This document shows, in pieces, positions 49,054 to 57,718 of a stretch of 64,000 nucleotides of DNA. The translations under genes were made by a program, and so were the position numbers. The stretch's first letter is position 1, and each line of letters begins with the position of its first letter. The notes under the pieces are model-generated. The model did no database searches. It had not been told where the DNA came from and worked only from the letters and a program-made list of their open reading frames with translations. The stretch lies in contig NZ_JANCTC010000002.1 in NCBI RefSeq assembly GCF_024297145.1, forward strand, positions 541,001-605,000, written 5' to 3'. This DNA is from Mesorhizobium sp. LMG 17147. Its GTDB lineage: Bacteria; Pseudomonadota; Alphaproteobacteria; Rhizobiales; Rhizobiaceae.

Positions 49054-50810
49054 TAGCGCTGCAACTTCACGCCAACGAAAATGCTATTGGCCGTGTAGTC
49101 GCGCCCAACCAGGTTGCTGGTCAGTTTTTCAGTCCTGGCGCGGGTGGTGAGCCCGGTGTAGCGGTTCAGCCACCACGTCAGCCCTGCCTCGGCGCTCAGC
49201 GTCAAATCATGATCGTCGGAGCCGGTATAGTCGCGCCATTCAAGGCCGAGCGCGGCATTTCCGGTCAGGTTGGCGCGGATCTGCCGCTCGCCGGTGAGGC
49301 TGCCGGAATAGAGCATGGAGCCGCTTTCGCCCGCATTCGTCGTGTTCTCGGCGGTCGTCTGTGCGGTGAGCCCGATCGTGGTGCCGCGTTCCGGCGACCA
49401 TTTGAGATCGGCATTGACCGTCGCGCCCGAAATCGCCGGCAGGGCGTCGTCGTCGATAGCTTCGCGCAGCCAGCCGACCGAGAACTCGCCGGTTAGCTTC
49501 TCGCGGAGATCGAGCTCGACGCCGGCCCGTGTGCCAAGCCTGGTCGAGGAGCGCTGGAAGCCGTTTGGATCGACGCGCAAATCATAAGCGCGCCGGCCGA
49601 TCTCGATTTCGGTGAACGGCGTGATGGCAGGCGACATCTCGTAACCGGTGCGCAAAATGGCCGTGTAGAGCGTCGAGTCGCGGCCCTTCTGCGACAGTGA
49701 TCCGCCCGACGAAAGCTTGGCGTCGCCAAAGATGTCGTGCTCGACCGCGCCGGTCAGCGCGAAGCGCATCTTGCCGGCATCCTTCTCGACGGCGAGACTG
49801 CCGTTCACTGTCTGGCGCACCGGCTGGCCAACGGCGCCGACGACTGCGTCCGGCGCCGAGGCCGATTCGGGCACGGCCTCATAGCCCAGCTTGGCGATAG
49901 CGCGCAGATCATTGTCGAGATCGATGTTGAGTGTGCTGTCGACGCGGCCTTGCGCTTCGTGAATGTCATAGCCGGACAGGGTCTCGCGGAAGATGCCATA
50001 GCCCTCGACCGTCGCCGAATTCTCCCGCCAATCGGAGACGGCGTTGAAGCGCAGCGTCGTTTCCGACAGCAGGGCCGGCTTGCCGAGGCTGCTCGAATCA
50101 GCGTTTGTCGAAGACGTCAGGCCTTGCTCGAGCGTCGGCCGGATCACGAACGAGCCGAGCTTGATGCCGGTGGCGGCGAACGGGTCGTCCTCGTTCTTTT
50201 TGCTCTGGCCTTCGATGGCTTCGGTGCGCTCGGCGCCGGGGTCGAGCCTGAGCCTTTCGGCGGAATCGATGGTCACCGCACGGCGGTTGGCCGTATCCTG
50301 CTCGTCTATGGCGGCGGTATAGGTGTCCTTGGTCGTCGCTGCAGTCGCGGTTCTCTTGCTCGTATGGCTGTCCGTGGTCTCGGCTTCGGCGTTGGCCGCG
50401 TTGGCGGCGCGCGTTGCGCTGGGCCGCCGTCGCGGCGGCGGAGCAGGGTTGTCGGGAAATGGGTCGCCGCTGGCCGCCGGCGGATCGAAAGTGCCGCCGG
50501 TTGCGGCCGCTTCGCCCGTGCCGTCGTCAGGCAACGCCCCCTGGCTGGCCGGACGATAGGTAGGCAGCGGCGTAGTGTCGTTGGGGATTGCAGCCGCCTG
50601 GGCGGCTTGGGTTCCAGCCATGCTCGTTTGCCTGATCTTGTACTGCTGGTCGTCCAGGATTGGCGAATCCGAAACCTCGCCGCGCAGCTCGGTTTCCTGG
50701 GCGCAAAGCGGTGTCGGGCGCGACAACGCAAAGACAGTGGTTACCAGCAGCAATGCGCAGACCGCCTTGCCCTTTCGTCCCATTTTGTTTTGAGGCTGAA
50801 ACCCGGACAT
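49053..50810 (-). CDS. Outer membrane beta-barrel protein with long disordered N-terminal region
   Basis: About 585 residues. The start was taken at MSGFQPQNKMGRKG; a GTG three codons upstream is possible. A signal peptide (ALLLVTTVFALS, cleavage near LCAQ) is followed by about 170 residues rich in Ala, Pro, Thr and Arg, then about 370 residues of alternating beta-strand sequence (LGSFVIRPTLEQGLTSST onward to the end). This resembles the 'outer membrane beta-barrel' (OMP_b-brl_2) proteins of rhizobia. It ends in VGVKLQR, not the usual aromatic residue. Ligand or role is unknown. The last codon falls in a repeat element. Confidence 0.75.
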   Translation of the reverse strand: MSGFQPQNKMGRKGKAVCALLLVTTVFALSRPTPLCAQETELRGEVSDSPILDDQQYKIRQTSMAGTQAAQAAAIPNDTTPLPTYRPASQGALPDDGTGEAAATGGTFDPPAASGDPFPDNPAPPPRRRPSATRAANAANAEAETTDSHTSKRTATAATTKDTYTAAIDEQDTANRRAVTIDSAERLRLDPGAERTEAIEGQSKKNEDDPFAATGIKLGSFVIRPTLEQGLTSSTNADSSSLGKPALLSETTLRFNAVSDWRENSATVEGYGIFRETLSGYDIHEAQGRVDSTLNIDLDNDLRAIAKLGYEAVPESASAPDAVVGAVGQPVRQTVNGSLAVEKDAGKMRFALTGAVEHDIFGDAKLSSGGSLSQKGRDSTLYTAILRTGYEMSPAITPFTEIEIGRRAYDLRVDPNGFQRSSTRLGTRAGVELDLREKLTGEFSVGWLREAIDDDALPAISGATVNADLKWSPERGTTIGLTAQTTAENTTNAGESGSMLYSGSLTGERQIRANLTGNAALGLEWRDYTGSDDHDLTLSAEAGLTWWLNRYTGLTTRARTEKLTSNLVGRDYTANSIFVGVKLQR

Positions 50811-50888
50811 CGGCACCACTGCTTGCGCGGCGCACGCGCGCCATACTTACGAAACCGTAAATGGGGATGGTTAACGGAGCGTTGAGGG

Positions 50889-51962
50889 ATGGCCCGCCAG
50901 GGTGTTCGGGGCGGCAATTCCGTTGGACAGGCGCGCGCCGAAGCGCTAATCGCATCGTCCATGGACGTGAAATCCCCAGACAGGAAGCGGCACGACGGGC
51001 AGGCCGCGATTGCTTCGGCGCTGAGAACCGTGGCGACAGAGCAGGCCGGTGTCGCGGCATTGGCCGACGCGCTCGAAAACGGGCTGGCCGAGCCGTTCGC
51101 ACGGGCCGTCGACATGGTGTCGCAGATCGATGGCCGCGTCATCGTCACCGGGGTCGGCAAAAGCGGCCATATCGGCTCGAAGATTGCCGCAACGCTCGCC
51201 TCGACCGGCACGCCGGCCTTCTTCGTTCACCCTGCCGAAGCCAATCACGGCGACCTCGGCATGATCGCCAGGAACGACGCCATCATCGCGCTGTCGTGGT
51301 CGGGGGAAAGCCTCGAGCTCAAGGGCATCATCGCCTATTCGAGGCGCTTCTCGATCCCGCTGGTCGCGGTCACCGCGGGCGAAAAATCGGCGCTGGCGCG
51401 TGCGGCCGACGTGGTGCTTCTGCTGCCGCGAGCACCGGAAGCCTGCCCGCACGGCCTTGCGCCGACGACCTCGACGCTGCTGCAAATGGTGATGGGCGAT
51501 GCGCTGGCCATCGCGCTGCTCGAGGCACGCGGCTTCACCCCGGACCATTTCCGCACGTTCCATCCCGGCGGCCAGCTCGGAGCCAACCTGACGCAGATCC
51601 GCGAGATCATGCATGTCGGCGACAGGCTGCCGCTGGTGTCGTCCGGCACCGGCATGCGCGAGGCAATCCTCGAATTGTCGCGCAAGGGGTTTGGCTGCGT
51701 GGCAGTGACTGCGGCGGACGGCAAGCTGATCGGCATCATCACCGATGGCGACATCAGGCGCCATATCGGCAGCGATCTCTTGGCCATGAGCGTCGATCAG
51801 GTGATGACCAGAGAGCCAAAAATGGCCGCGCCCGACACGCTGGTGGCGACGGCGCTGCAGACGATCAACGACTCGGCCATTACCAGCCTGATGGTGGTCG
51901 AAGGCAGGCGGCCGATCGGGCTCGTCCATCTGCACGACCTGCTGCGTATCGGTGCTGCCTAG
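50889..51962 (+). CDS. kdsD: Arabinose-5-phosphate isomerase (KdsD/KpsF family)
   Basis: Up to 357 residues; the true start may be at 50961 (MDVKSPDRKRHDG), since the first 24 residues are not conserved. The SIS domain has the sugar-phosphate loop VTGVGKSGHIGSKIA and LSWSGESLELK, and AEANHGDLGM matches the active-site histidine region. Two CBS domains follow (IMHVGDRLPLVSSG and VMTREPKMAAPDT). It interconverts ribulose-5-phosphate and arabinose-5-phosphate for KDO in lipopolysaccharide. An ATGGTTAA octamer (CtrA-like half-site) lies at 50867-50874 upstream. Confidence 0.9.
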   Translation: MARQGVRGGNSVGQARAEALIASSMDVKSPDRKRHDGQAAIASALRTVATEQAGVAALADALENGLAEPFARAVDMVSQIDGRVIVTGVGKSGHIGSKIAATLASTGTPAFFVHPAEANHGDLGMIARNDAIIALSWSGESLELKGIIAYSRRFSIPLVAVTAGEKSALARAADVVLLLPRAPEACPHGLAPTTSTLLQMVMGDALAIALLEARGFTPDHFRTFHPGGQLGANLTQIREIMHVGDRLPLVSSGTGMREAILELSRKGFGCVAVTAADGKLIGIITDGDIRRHIGSDLLAMSVDQVMTREPKMAAPDTLVATALQTINDSAITSLMVVEGRRPIGLVHLHDLLRIGAA

Positions 51963-51975
51963 TCTGGCGAGTTTT

Positions 51976-52440
51976 CTAGACCGCCTCGACCGTCAGTTCC
52001 AGATCGGTATCAGCCGCACCCGTCACGCGCACCTGCGTGCCGGCCGGGAGGTCGGGGCCGGAGACACGCCACAACGTGTCGCCCAGCTTGATGCGCCCGC
52101 GCCCGTCCTTGATCGGCTCGGCAAGGGTCGCCGTCCGGCCGACCATCTGTGCGCCGCGGCGGTTGAGCAGGGGCTGGTCGGTCTCATCGTGGCGTCCGCC
52201 CACCAGCCGCTTGCCGACATAAGCCGAGACCAGCGACAGCACGAGGAAGGCGACGACCTGGACCTGCCAGGTCCAGAAACCGGCGTCCCAGATGAGCAGC
52301 GAGACGACGCCGATCAACAGCGCGGCAATGCCGATCCACAGCATGAAAATGCCGGGCGCGATGACCTCCATCACCAGCAGGATGAGGCCGAGGACCATCC
52401 AGCTCCACGGGCCGAGTTCGGAAACAATGCGGTCGAACAT
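51976..52440 (-). CDS. NfeD-family membrane protein
   Basis: The start is at MFDRIVSELGPWSWMVLG, giving 154 residues. Two or three close transmembrane segments (residues 10-70) are followed by a soluble OB-fold domain (GRTATLAEPIKDGRGRIKLG, then LPAGTQVRVTGA). This is the short NfeD type that works with a paraslipin partner. It begins four bases after the paraslipin gene ends, a universal pairing thought to act in membrane-domain organisation or membrane-protein quality control. Confidence 0.9.
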   Translation of the reverse strand: MFDRIVSELGPWSWMVLGLILLVMEVIAPGIFMLWIGIAALLIGVVSLLIWDAGFWTWQVQVVAFLVLSLVSAYVGKRLVGGRHDETDQPLLNRRGAQMVGRTATLAEPIKDGRGRIKLGDTLWRVSGPDLPAGTQVRVTGAADTDLELTVEAV

Positions 52441-52444
52441 GGCC

Positions 52445-53392
52445 TCAGGTCTCGCTGGGACGAACCACGGGCGGGCGGGCCTGTCGTGCTGGACCGGCGG
52501 TGCCTTCGCCCTTGAAAACTTCCCTGGCGATTTCGCCAATGCCGCCAAGCGTGCCGATCAGTGAGGAAGCCTCTATCGGCATTAGCACGAGTTTACTGTT
52601 TGTCGCGGAGCCGATCCTGGTCAGCGCTTCGGTGTATTTCAGCGCGACGAAGTAGTTGAGCGCCTGCACGTCACCCTTGGAAATCGCCTCCGACACCACC
52701 TGCGTGGCGCGTGCTTCAGCCTCGGCCGATCGCTCGCGCGCCTCGGCGTCGCGGAAGGCGGCTTCCTTGCGCCCCTCGGCCTCCAGAATCTGCGACTGCT
52801 TGAGGCCCTCGGCGGCGAGGATCTGGGCGCGCTTATTGCGCTCGGCCATCATCTGGCGGCCCATCGATTCGACGAGATTGGCCGGCGGGTTGATGTCCTT
52901 GATCTCGACACGGGTGATCTTGATGCCCCAGGGATGCGCCGCCTCGTCGACGACGCGCAGCAGGCGCTCGTTAATGGCGTCGCGGTTCGACAACAGCTCG
53001 TCGAGGTCCATCGAGCCCATGACGGTGCGGATGTTGGTCATCGTCAAATTGAGGATAGCGTTCTGCAGGCCGGCGACCTGGTAGGCGGCCTGCGCCGCGT
53101 TGAGCACCTGATAGAAGGCGACGCCATCGACGGCAACAGTGGCGTTGTCGCGCGTGATGATCTCCTGCGTCGGGACGTCGAGCACCTGCTCCATCATGTT
53201 CATCTTGGCGCCGATACGATCGACGAAGGGCATGATGAGGTTGAGGCCCGGGCTCAATGTCTTGGTGTAACGGCCGAAGCGTTCGACGGTATAATTATAG
53301 CCTTGCGGAATTGTCCGGATGCCTTTGAAAAGCACCAGCACGACAAGGGCGACAAGAACAAGAAGCGCGATATCGAAACCACTGAAACCCAT
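52445..53392 (-). CDS. qmcA: SPFH/band 7 paraslipin
   Basis: A 315-residue stomatin-like protein with one N-terminal membrane helix ([15 protein letters not shown]), the band 7 domain ([16 protein letters not shown] near residues 31-46), [20 protein letters not shown], a charged coiled coil rich in Ala/Glu/Arg (residues 190-240) and a short C-terminal tail. It oligomerises at the inner membrane. The paired NfeD gene follows four bases later. A near-palindrome around CACTTAAGTG (53453-53462) lies in its promoter region. Confidence 0.92.
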   Translation of the reverse strand: MGFSGFDIALLVLVALVVLVLFKGIRTIPQGYNYTVERFGRYTKTLSPGLNLIMPFVDRIGAKMNMMEQVLDVPTQEIITRDNATVAVDGVAFYQVLNAAQAAYQVAGLQNAILNLTMTNIRTVMGSMDLDELLSNRDAINERLLRVVDEAAHPWGIKITRVEIKDINPPANLVESMGRQMMAERNKRAQILAAEGLKQSQILEAEGRKEAAFRDAEARERSAEAEARATQVVSEAISKGDVQALNYFVALKYTEALTRIGSATNSKLVLMPIEASSLIGTLGGIGEIAREVFKGEGTAGPARQARPPVVRPSET

Positions 53393-53523
53393 TTGGCTCT
53401 CCCCTCAAAGGCCGGCCATGCCGGACAGTTCCACGCGACCGGCTTGATCAAACACTTAAGTGTGTTTCAGCAACGTTACAATCAGGTGATCATGGATTGC
53501 CGGTGAATAGACGGGTGATCTGT

Positions 53524-54588
53524 TCAGGCCCAGCCGGACAGCTCGCGCCGCACCATTGCCTCGATCACCGCCATGCCCTCGGTACTGTCGTTGAGGCAAG
53601 GGATGTGTGCGAACTTTTCACCGCCGGCATGGTGGAAGGTCTCGGCCGCTTCCCTGCCGATCTCGTCCAGCGTCTCGATGCAGTCGACGGAAAAGCCGGG
53701 GTTGACGATGGCGATCGATTTCACGCCTTCGCGCCCTAGTCTTTCGACCGTCTTGTCGGTGTAGGGCTGCAGCCATTCCTGGGCGCCGAAGCGCGACTGA
53801 AAGGTGGTGATCAGCTTGTTTTCCCCCCAGCCGAGCTTTTCGCGCAGCAGCCGCGTCGTCTCGAGGCAATGGGCTTGGTAGGGATCGCCCTTGTCGGAAT
53901 AGGGTTTCGGAATGCCGTGATAGGAAGCGATGACAATTTCCGGTTCGAAGTCGAGGTTCGCCAGATGCTTTTCGATCGAACGGGCGAGCGCCTCAATATA
54001 GGCCGGCTCGTTGTAATAGGGCGGCACGCTGCGAATGGCCGGGGCGCGGCGCATCTTCATCAGCGCGCGAAACAGCTGGTCGTTGGCAGTCGCAGTCGTC
54101 GTCGCCGAATATTGCGGATAGAGCGGGAAAGACAGGATGCGCTCGCAGCCTTGCTCGACCAGTCTCTTGGCCACGCTCGCGGTCGAAGGGTTGCCGTAGC
54201 GCATCGCCCAGTCGACAACGACATTGGGGAGGTCGCCGAGCGCGAGCCCGAGCTTCTCGGCCTGGCCGCGGGTGTAGGTGCGCAGCGGCGACTCGTTGCG
54301 CTCCCGGTTCCATATCCTGGCATAGTTGGCGCCCGACTTCTTCGGCCGGGTGGTGAGGACCAGGCCGTAGAGGATCGGATACCAGATCGCCTTGTTTAGC
54401 TCGATGACGCGTGGATCGGACAGGAACTCCCGGAGGTAGCGCCACATCGGCTTGAAGCCGGTGCCGTCGGGGGTGCCGAGATTGATCAGCATGACACCGA
54501 CCTTGCCGGTCCTGACCGGATGGCGCCCTGCCGACGACGAGGCGGTGGTCTTCTCGGCTTTGATTTCAGCAGGGTTGGCAAGCGTCAT
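53524..54588 (-). CDS. hemH: Ferrochelatase
   Basis: The start is at MTLANPAEIKAEKTTA, giving 354 residues. The catalytic histidine is in IASYHGIP, and the conserved glutamate is in PGFSVDCIETLDEIG; LINLGTPDGT and SFPLYPQYSATTTAT are further family blocks. It inserts ferrous iron into protoporphyrin IX, the last step of haem synthesis. No C-terminal cysteines of an iron-sulphur cluster are seen. It is a single gene between the paraslipin operon and the LysM-nucleotidase gene. Confidence 0.95.
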   Translation of the reverse strand: MTLANPAEIKAEKTTASSSAGRHPVRTGKVGVMLINLGTPDGTGFKPMWRYLREFLSDPRVIELNKAIWYPILYGLVLTTRPKKSGANYARIWNRERNESPLRTYTRGQAEKLGLALGDLPNVVVDWAMRYGNPSTASVAKRLVEQGCERILSFPLYPQYSATTTATANDQLFRALMKMRRAPAIRSVPPYYNEPAYIEALARSIEKHLANLDFEPEIVIASYHGIPKPYSDKGDPYQAHCLETTRLLREKLGWGENKLITTFQSRFGAQEWLQPYTDKTVERLGREGVKSIAIVNPGFSVDCIETLDEIGREAAETFHHAGGEKFAHIPCLNDSTEGMAVIEAMVRRELSGWA

Positions 54589-54691
54589 GAGGTTCTCCAA
54601 CACCGCGAAACCACGGTGCCGCGGCGAAAGTAGCGATGCCGCGCCGGTTTTCAAATGCCGCGTCTGGCCGCACCTTGTCCCAGAAATGCAA

Positions 54692-54717
54692 CACCCGCCC
54701 GGTCTGCCGGGCGGGTG
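54692..54717 (-). terminator. Terminator after the LysM-nucleotidase gene
   Basis: CACCCGCCCGG and CCGGGCGGGTG form a perfect 11-bp stem with a TCTG loop, 22 bases beyond the stop codon of the minus-strand gene at 54739. A TTGCATTTC stretch follows on that strand; it is a moderately U-rich tail. Confidence 0.7.
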
Positions 54718-54738
54718 CTTTGCGGTCCTGCGGCCGGA

Positions 54739-56865
54739 TTACTTCGACGCCGCCGGGATCGTCAAAGTCGCGCCGACCGGCAGCCGGCGTGGCTCGTAGG
54801 CTTTGTTGGCATCGGAGATCATTTTCCATTTGGTGCCGTCGCCATAGGCCTTCACCGCGAGATCCCAATAGGTATCGCCGGTGACGATTACATGGCTGCT
54901 TTCGGCCGGTGCCGGCTCAGCCGGCTTGGCGGGCTCGGCAGGTTTTGCCGGCTCGGTTGGCGCCGGTTCACTTGGGGCCGGCTGACTCGGAGCAGGCGCT
55001 GTCTCGGCGGGCTTGGCCGGAGCAGGGGTCGCCGGAGCCGGTGTGACGGGAGCCGCAGGTGCCGCCGGCTGGGCCGGCTCGGCGGGTGCGGGTGCCGCCG
55101 GCGCGGTTTCCGCCGGGACGGCCGGCGGCGTCTTGGAAATGTCGCCTGAGCCGGCCGGCATTTCGGGCATTGCCGGTTCAGCAGGCTTTACCGGCGCAGC
55201 CTCAGCAGGTTTTGGCGGTTCGGCAGGCTTGGCCGGTTCCGCGGCCGGGGCCACGGTCGCGGCGATCTCGGTGATGCGGCCGTCGAGCTTGGGCGTATAG
55301 GGCCGGTGCGCGCCGAGGTAATCGGCGACGACTTGTTCCAGCCCCGGGCCGTAATCATAAGCGTTCTTGGCCTTCTCGGCGAACACCTTGTAGCCGTCGC
55401 CGCCCTGGCGGACATAGTTGTTGGTGGCGACCAGGTAATCCTTGTCCGGCTTGATCGGCGTCCAGACGCCGCCTTCCATGACCTCGACCGATTTGACGCG
55501 TCCGTTAGGCGGCGCCGATTTGTCGAACGCATATTTCAGGCCGGCAACCTGTGGGAAGCGCCCGGCGCCGTCCTCGACCTGGCTGAGGCCGCTTTCGAGG
55601 CCGGCAACCAGATCCTTGCCGGAGATCTGGAAGGTCGCCAGCGTGTTCTGAAACGGCAGAACGGTGAGAATCTCACCCATGGTGACGGTGCCCTGGTCGA
55701 TCGAGGCGCGCAAGCCGCCGCCATTCGAGATGACAATCTCGACACCCTGGCCCTTGACCCGGTCGAGGACGGCGTCGGAGACCAGATTGCCCATCTCGCA
55801 TTCGCGGGCGCGGCAGTTTTCCCGACTGCCGTCGATCGCCTTGGTGGTCTCGGCGACTTCCTTGTTCTTCAAAGCCTCGATCGGCGCGCCGAGTTCCTTG
55901 ATGCGGGCAAGCACGGCGGGGTCGGGCGTGATCGATTTGTCGAGATGGATGGGATCGCCGCTGGCCTCTTTTACGACGCCGTTGTCGTCGAACACGACCT
56001 TGAACTCGCCGAGATATTTCGAATAGGACGCCGCCTGAACGACCGGCACTTTGTAGCCGTCCGGATTGTCGACCATCGTCGGATAAGGGCCTTCCGCCTT
56101 GGGGTCGGTGTTGGAGAGCAGCGAATGGCTGTGGCCGCCGACCACCACGTCGACGCCCGGGATCTTGGCGATCACGTCGCGCTCGCGCTTGTAGCCGATA
56201 TGGGTGACCGCGATGATTTTGTTGACGCCCTCTCCCTTCAGTTTCTCGACCTCGGCGGTGATCGACTTGACGTCGTCTTCGATGGCGATGTTCGGGCCAG
56301 GCGAGGCAAGCTCCGGCGTGTCGTTGGTGACCGCGCCGACGATGCCGATCTTCTGGCCGCCGACCTCGACCACGATCGATGGCTTGACGCGGTCGCCGAG
56401 CTTGGATTGCGCATTGGCCTTCACGTTGGCGCCGAGCACCGGAAACTGGATCATGTCGAGAAACGGCGCCAGCGCCGACTCGCCATCGTCGAACTCATGA
56501 TTGCCGAGAGCCTCGGCATCGAACTTCATCTGGTTGAGGAATTCGCCTTCTGTCTTGCCCTTGTAGGTCGTGTAGAAGAGCGAGCCCTGGAAATTGTCGC
56601 CAGCGCTGAGCAGCAGCACGTTCTGGCCTTCCAGCTTCTTGCGCTCCTGCGCGATCGCTGTGACGAGGCGGGCGGCGCCGCCGACGCATTCACCCTTGGT
56701 CTCTTCCTCGGCCGAGCAGGTCGATTCGTACTTGTTGTTGCTCTCGATGCGGCTGTGCCAGTCGTTGATGTGCAGGATGTTCAGCGTGTAGTCGGCAAAG
56801 GATACCCCTGCCGACAGGCCAAGTGCCGATGCCGACAGCGCGGCGATGGCAGCGATCTTCTTCAT
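54739..56865 (-). CDS. Periplasmic 5'-nucleotidase/2',3'-cyclic phosphodiesterase with C-terminal LysM
   Basis: The start is at MKKIAAIAALSASALG, giving 708 residues. After a signal peptide (cleavage near SFAD) come a calcineurin-like phosphoesterase domain (HINDWHSRIE, LSAGDNFQGS, LGNHEFDDG, VGGHSHS metal ligands) and a UshA-type C-terminal substrate domain (residues 370-540, NGGGLRASI). A long Pro/Ala/Glu linker (residues 545-655) with repeats of the PAEPAKPAE kind leads to a LysM domain (SSHVIVTGDTYWDLAVKAYG). The enzyme releases phosphate from extracellular nucleotides; the LysM would anchor it to peptidoglycan. The fusion is not the usual UshA layout. Confidence 0.88.
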   Translation of the reverse strand: MKKIAAIAALSASALGLSAGVSFADYTLNILHINDWHSRIESNNKYESTCSAEEETKGECVGGAARLVTAIAQERKKLEGQNVLLLSAGDNFQGSLFYTTYKGKTEGEFLNQMKFDAEALGNHEFDDGESALAPFLDMIQFPVLGANVKANAQSKLGDRVKPSIVVEVGGQKIGIVGAVTNDTPELASPGPNIAIEDDVKSITAEVEKLKGEGVNKIIAVTHIGYKRERDVIAKIPGVDVVVGGHSHSLLSNTDPKAEGPYPTMVDNPDGYKVPVVQAASYSKYLGEFKVVFDDNGVVKEASGDPIHLDKSITPDPAVLARIKELGAPIEALKNKEVAETTKAIDGSRENCRARECEMGNLVSDAVLDRVKGQGVEIVISNGGGLRASIDQGTVTMGEILTVLPFQNTLATFQISGKDLVAGLESGLSQVEDGAGRFPQVAGLKYAFDKSAPPNGRVKSVEVMEGGVWTPIKPDKDYLVATNNYVRQGGDGYKVFAEKAKNAYDYGPGLEQVVADYLGAHRPYTPKLDGRITEIAATVAPAAEPAKPAEPPKPAEAAPVKPAEPAMPEMPAGSGDISKTPPAVPAETAPAAPAPAEPAQPAAPAAPVTPAPATPAPAKPAETAPAPSQPAPSEPAPTEPAKPAEPAKPAEPAPAESSHVIVTGDTYWDLAVKAYGDGTKWKMISDANKAYEPRRLPVGATLTIPAASK

Positions 56866-56887
56866 TCTCGTCTCCCGGATGACTCGA

Positions 56888-56991
56888 GTACAGCGCCGCG
56901 CGTCATTTGGGACGCGCAAAGGACGCTGTACCATTTTTATTTTGCGCATGATCCTTTCCGAAAATCGACTCCGATTTTCGGGGTCATGCGC
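56888..56991. repeat. Composite palindromic element (two adjoining cruciforms)
   Basis: The first palindrome (56888-56931) starts GTACAGCG and ends CGCTGTAC, with inner GCGCGTC/GACGCGC. The second (56944-56991) runs from GCGCATGATCC to GGTCATGCGC, with inner CCGAAAATCG/CGATTTTCGG. The spacer 56866-57156 has no gene; the rest is AT-poor sequence upstream of the nucleotidase start. Parts recur at 57561-57651. Confidence 0.75.
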
Positions 56992-57156
56992 AGACGCGTT
57001 TAACGCTCTTGTTTGACTTGGATGTAACAGCCCTCTCGGGCCATGTTCACATCGCGTTTCAGTCGATGCAAGCGGAAATCGGCATCAGCTTTGCCGGCGC
57101 AAGAAAACGGCGGCTTGAAGCCGCCGCCTAGTGCAAAGTCAATTCGGAATCGAACT

Positions 57157-57534
57157 TCAGGTGCGCCTGGTCAGCACAAAATTCTGTCCGCTCGCGCTGG
57201 TGCAATTGAGCTGGCTGGTGGAGACCATCAAGCAGTTGAAGCTGATCGGCGTCTGGCGGATCAGCGAAGTGCCATGGATCTCGACCGAGGTGCCGCCGGT
57301 CATGGTGTAGCTGCCATCGGCAAGCTTCTGGCCGGTGTCGGTGGCGACGGTCGCGAAGCTGCCGCCCTTGAAGGTGGATAAGCCGGTGCCCTGCGCGTCG
57401 ATCCAGGAGCCTTCGACCCCTTTGGCGGTGATCACCGGTGGCTCGCCCGGGCCGGTGGTGGTGCAGGCCGCCAACGTGACGGCAGCGGCCGCGGCAATGC
57501 CAGCCGAAAGCAGTCTTTGCGCAATCGTCATCAT
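57157..57534 (-). CDS. omp10: Omp10-like outer membrane lipoprotein
   Basis: The start is at MMTIAQRLLSAGIAA behind an AGAGGAGAGGA Shine-Dalgarno, giving 125 residues. A type II signal peptide ends in the lipobox LAAC with the lipidated cysteine near residue 24. The mature protein follows Brucella Omp10 closely in pattern: GVEGSWIDAQG, ATVATDTGQKLADGSY, LNCTSASGQNFVLTRR. Omp10 is a small surface lipoprotein of Rhizobiales with a Rz-like beta fold and an unclear role in envelope integrity. The two cysteines (FNCLM and LNCTS) may form a disulphide. Confidence 0.85.
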   Translation of the reverse strand: MMTIAQRLLSAGIAAAAAVTLAACTTTGPGEPPVITAKGVEGSWIDAQGTGLSTFKGGSFATVATDTGQKLADGSYTMTGGTSVEIHGTSLIRQTPISFNCLMVSTSQLNCTSASGQNFVLTRRT

Positions 57535-57560
57535 CAAGATCCTCTCCTCTCGCATCGGCT

Positions 57561-57651
57561 CGAAAATCGATCCGATTTTCGGAAAGCACGATGCGCATAT
57601 TCAAAGTGCTGGAGCGTACTTTGTGCGTCCAAATGGACGCACGTCGCTCTA
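57561..57651. repeat. Composite palindromic element related to 56888-56991
   Basis: CGAAAATCG/CGATTTTCG (57561-57581) and GTGCGTCC-AAAT-GGACGCAC (57623-57642) are joined by GCACGATGCGCATATTC-type sequence. The CGAAAATCG core and the GCGCAT block also occur in the element at 56944-56991, so both belong to one rhizobial repeat family. It lies upstream of the Omp10-like gene. Confidence 0.7.
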
Positions 57652-57718
57652 GGCCGCCCCTCTTCAATCGCCCGATTTCCGGGCGATTGCAAGCTGGCGG
57701 AGTGTCGAGGCAACGCTG

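Noticed and set aside
55306..57003. 565-codon open frame on the plus strand
   Set aside because: Antisense to the LysM-nucleotidase gene, whose metal-binding motifs and signal peptide are clear.
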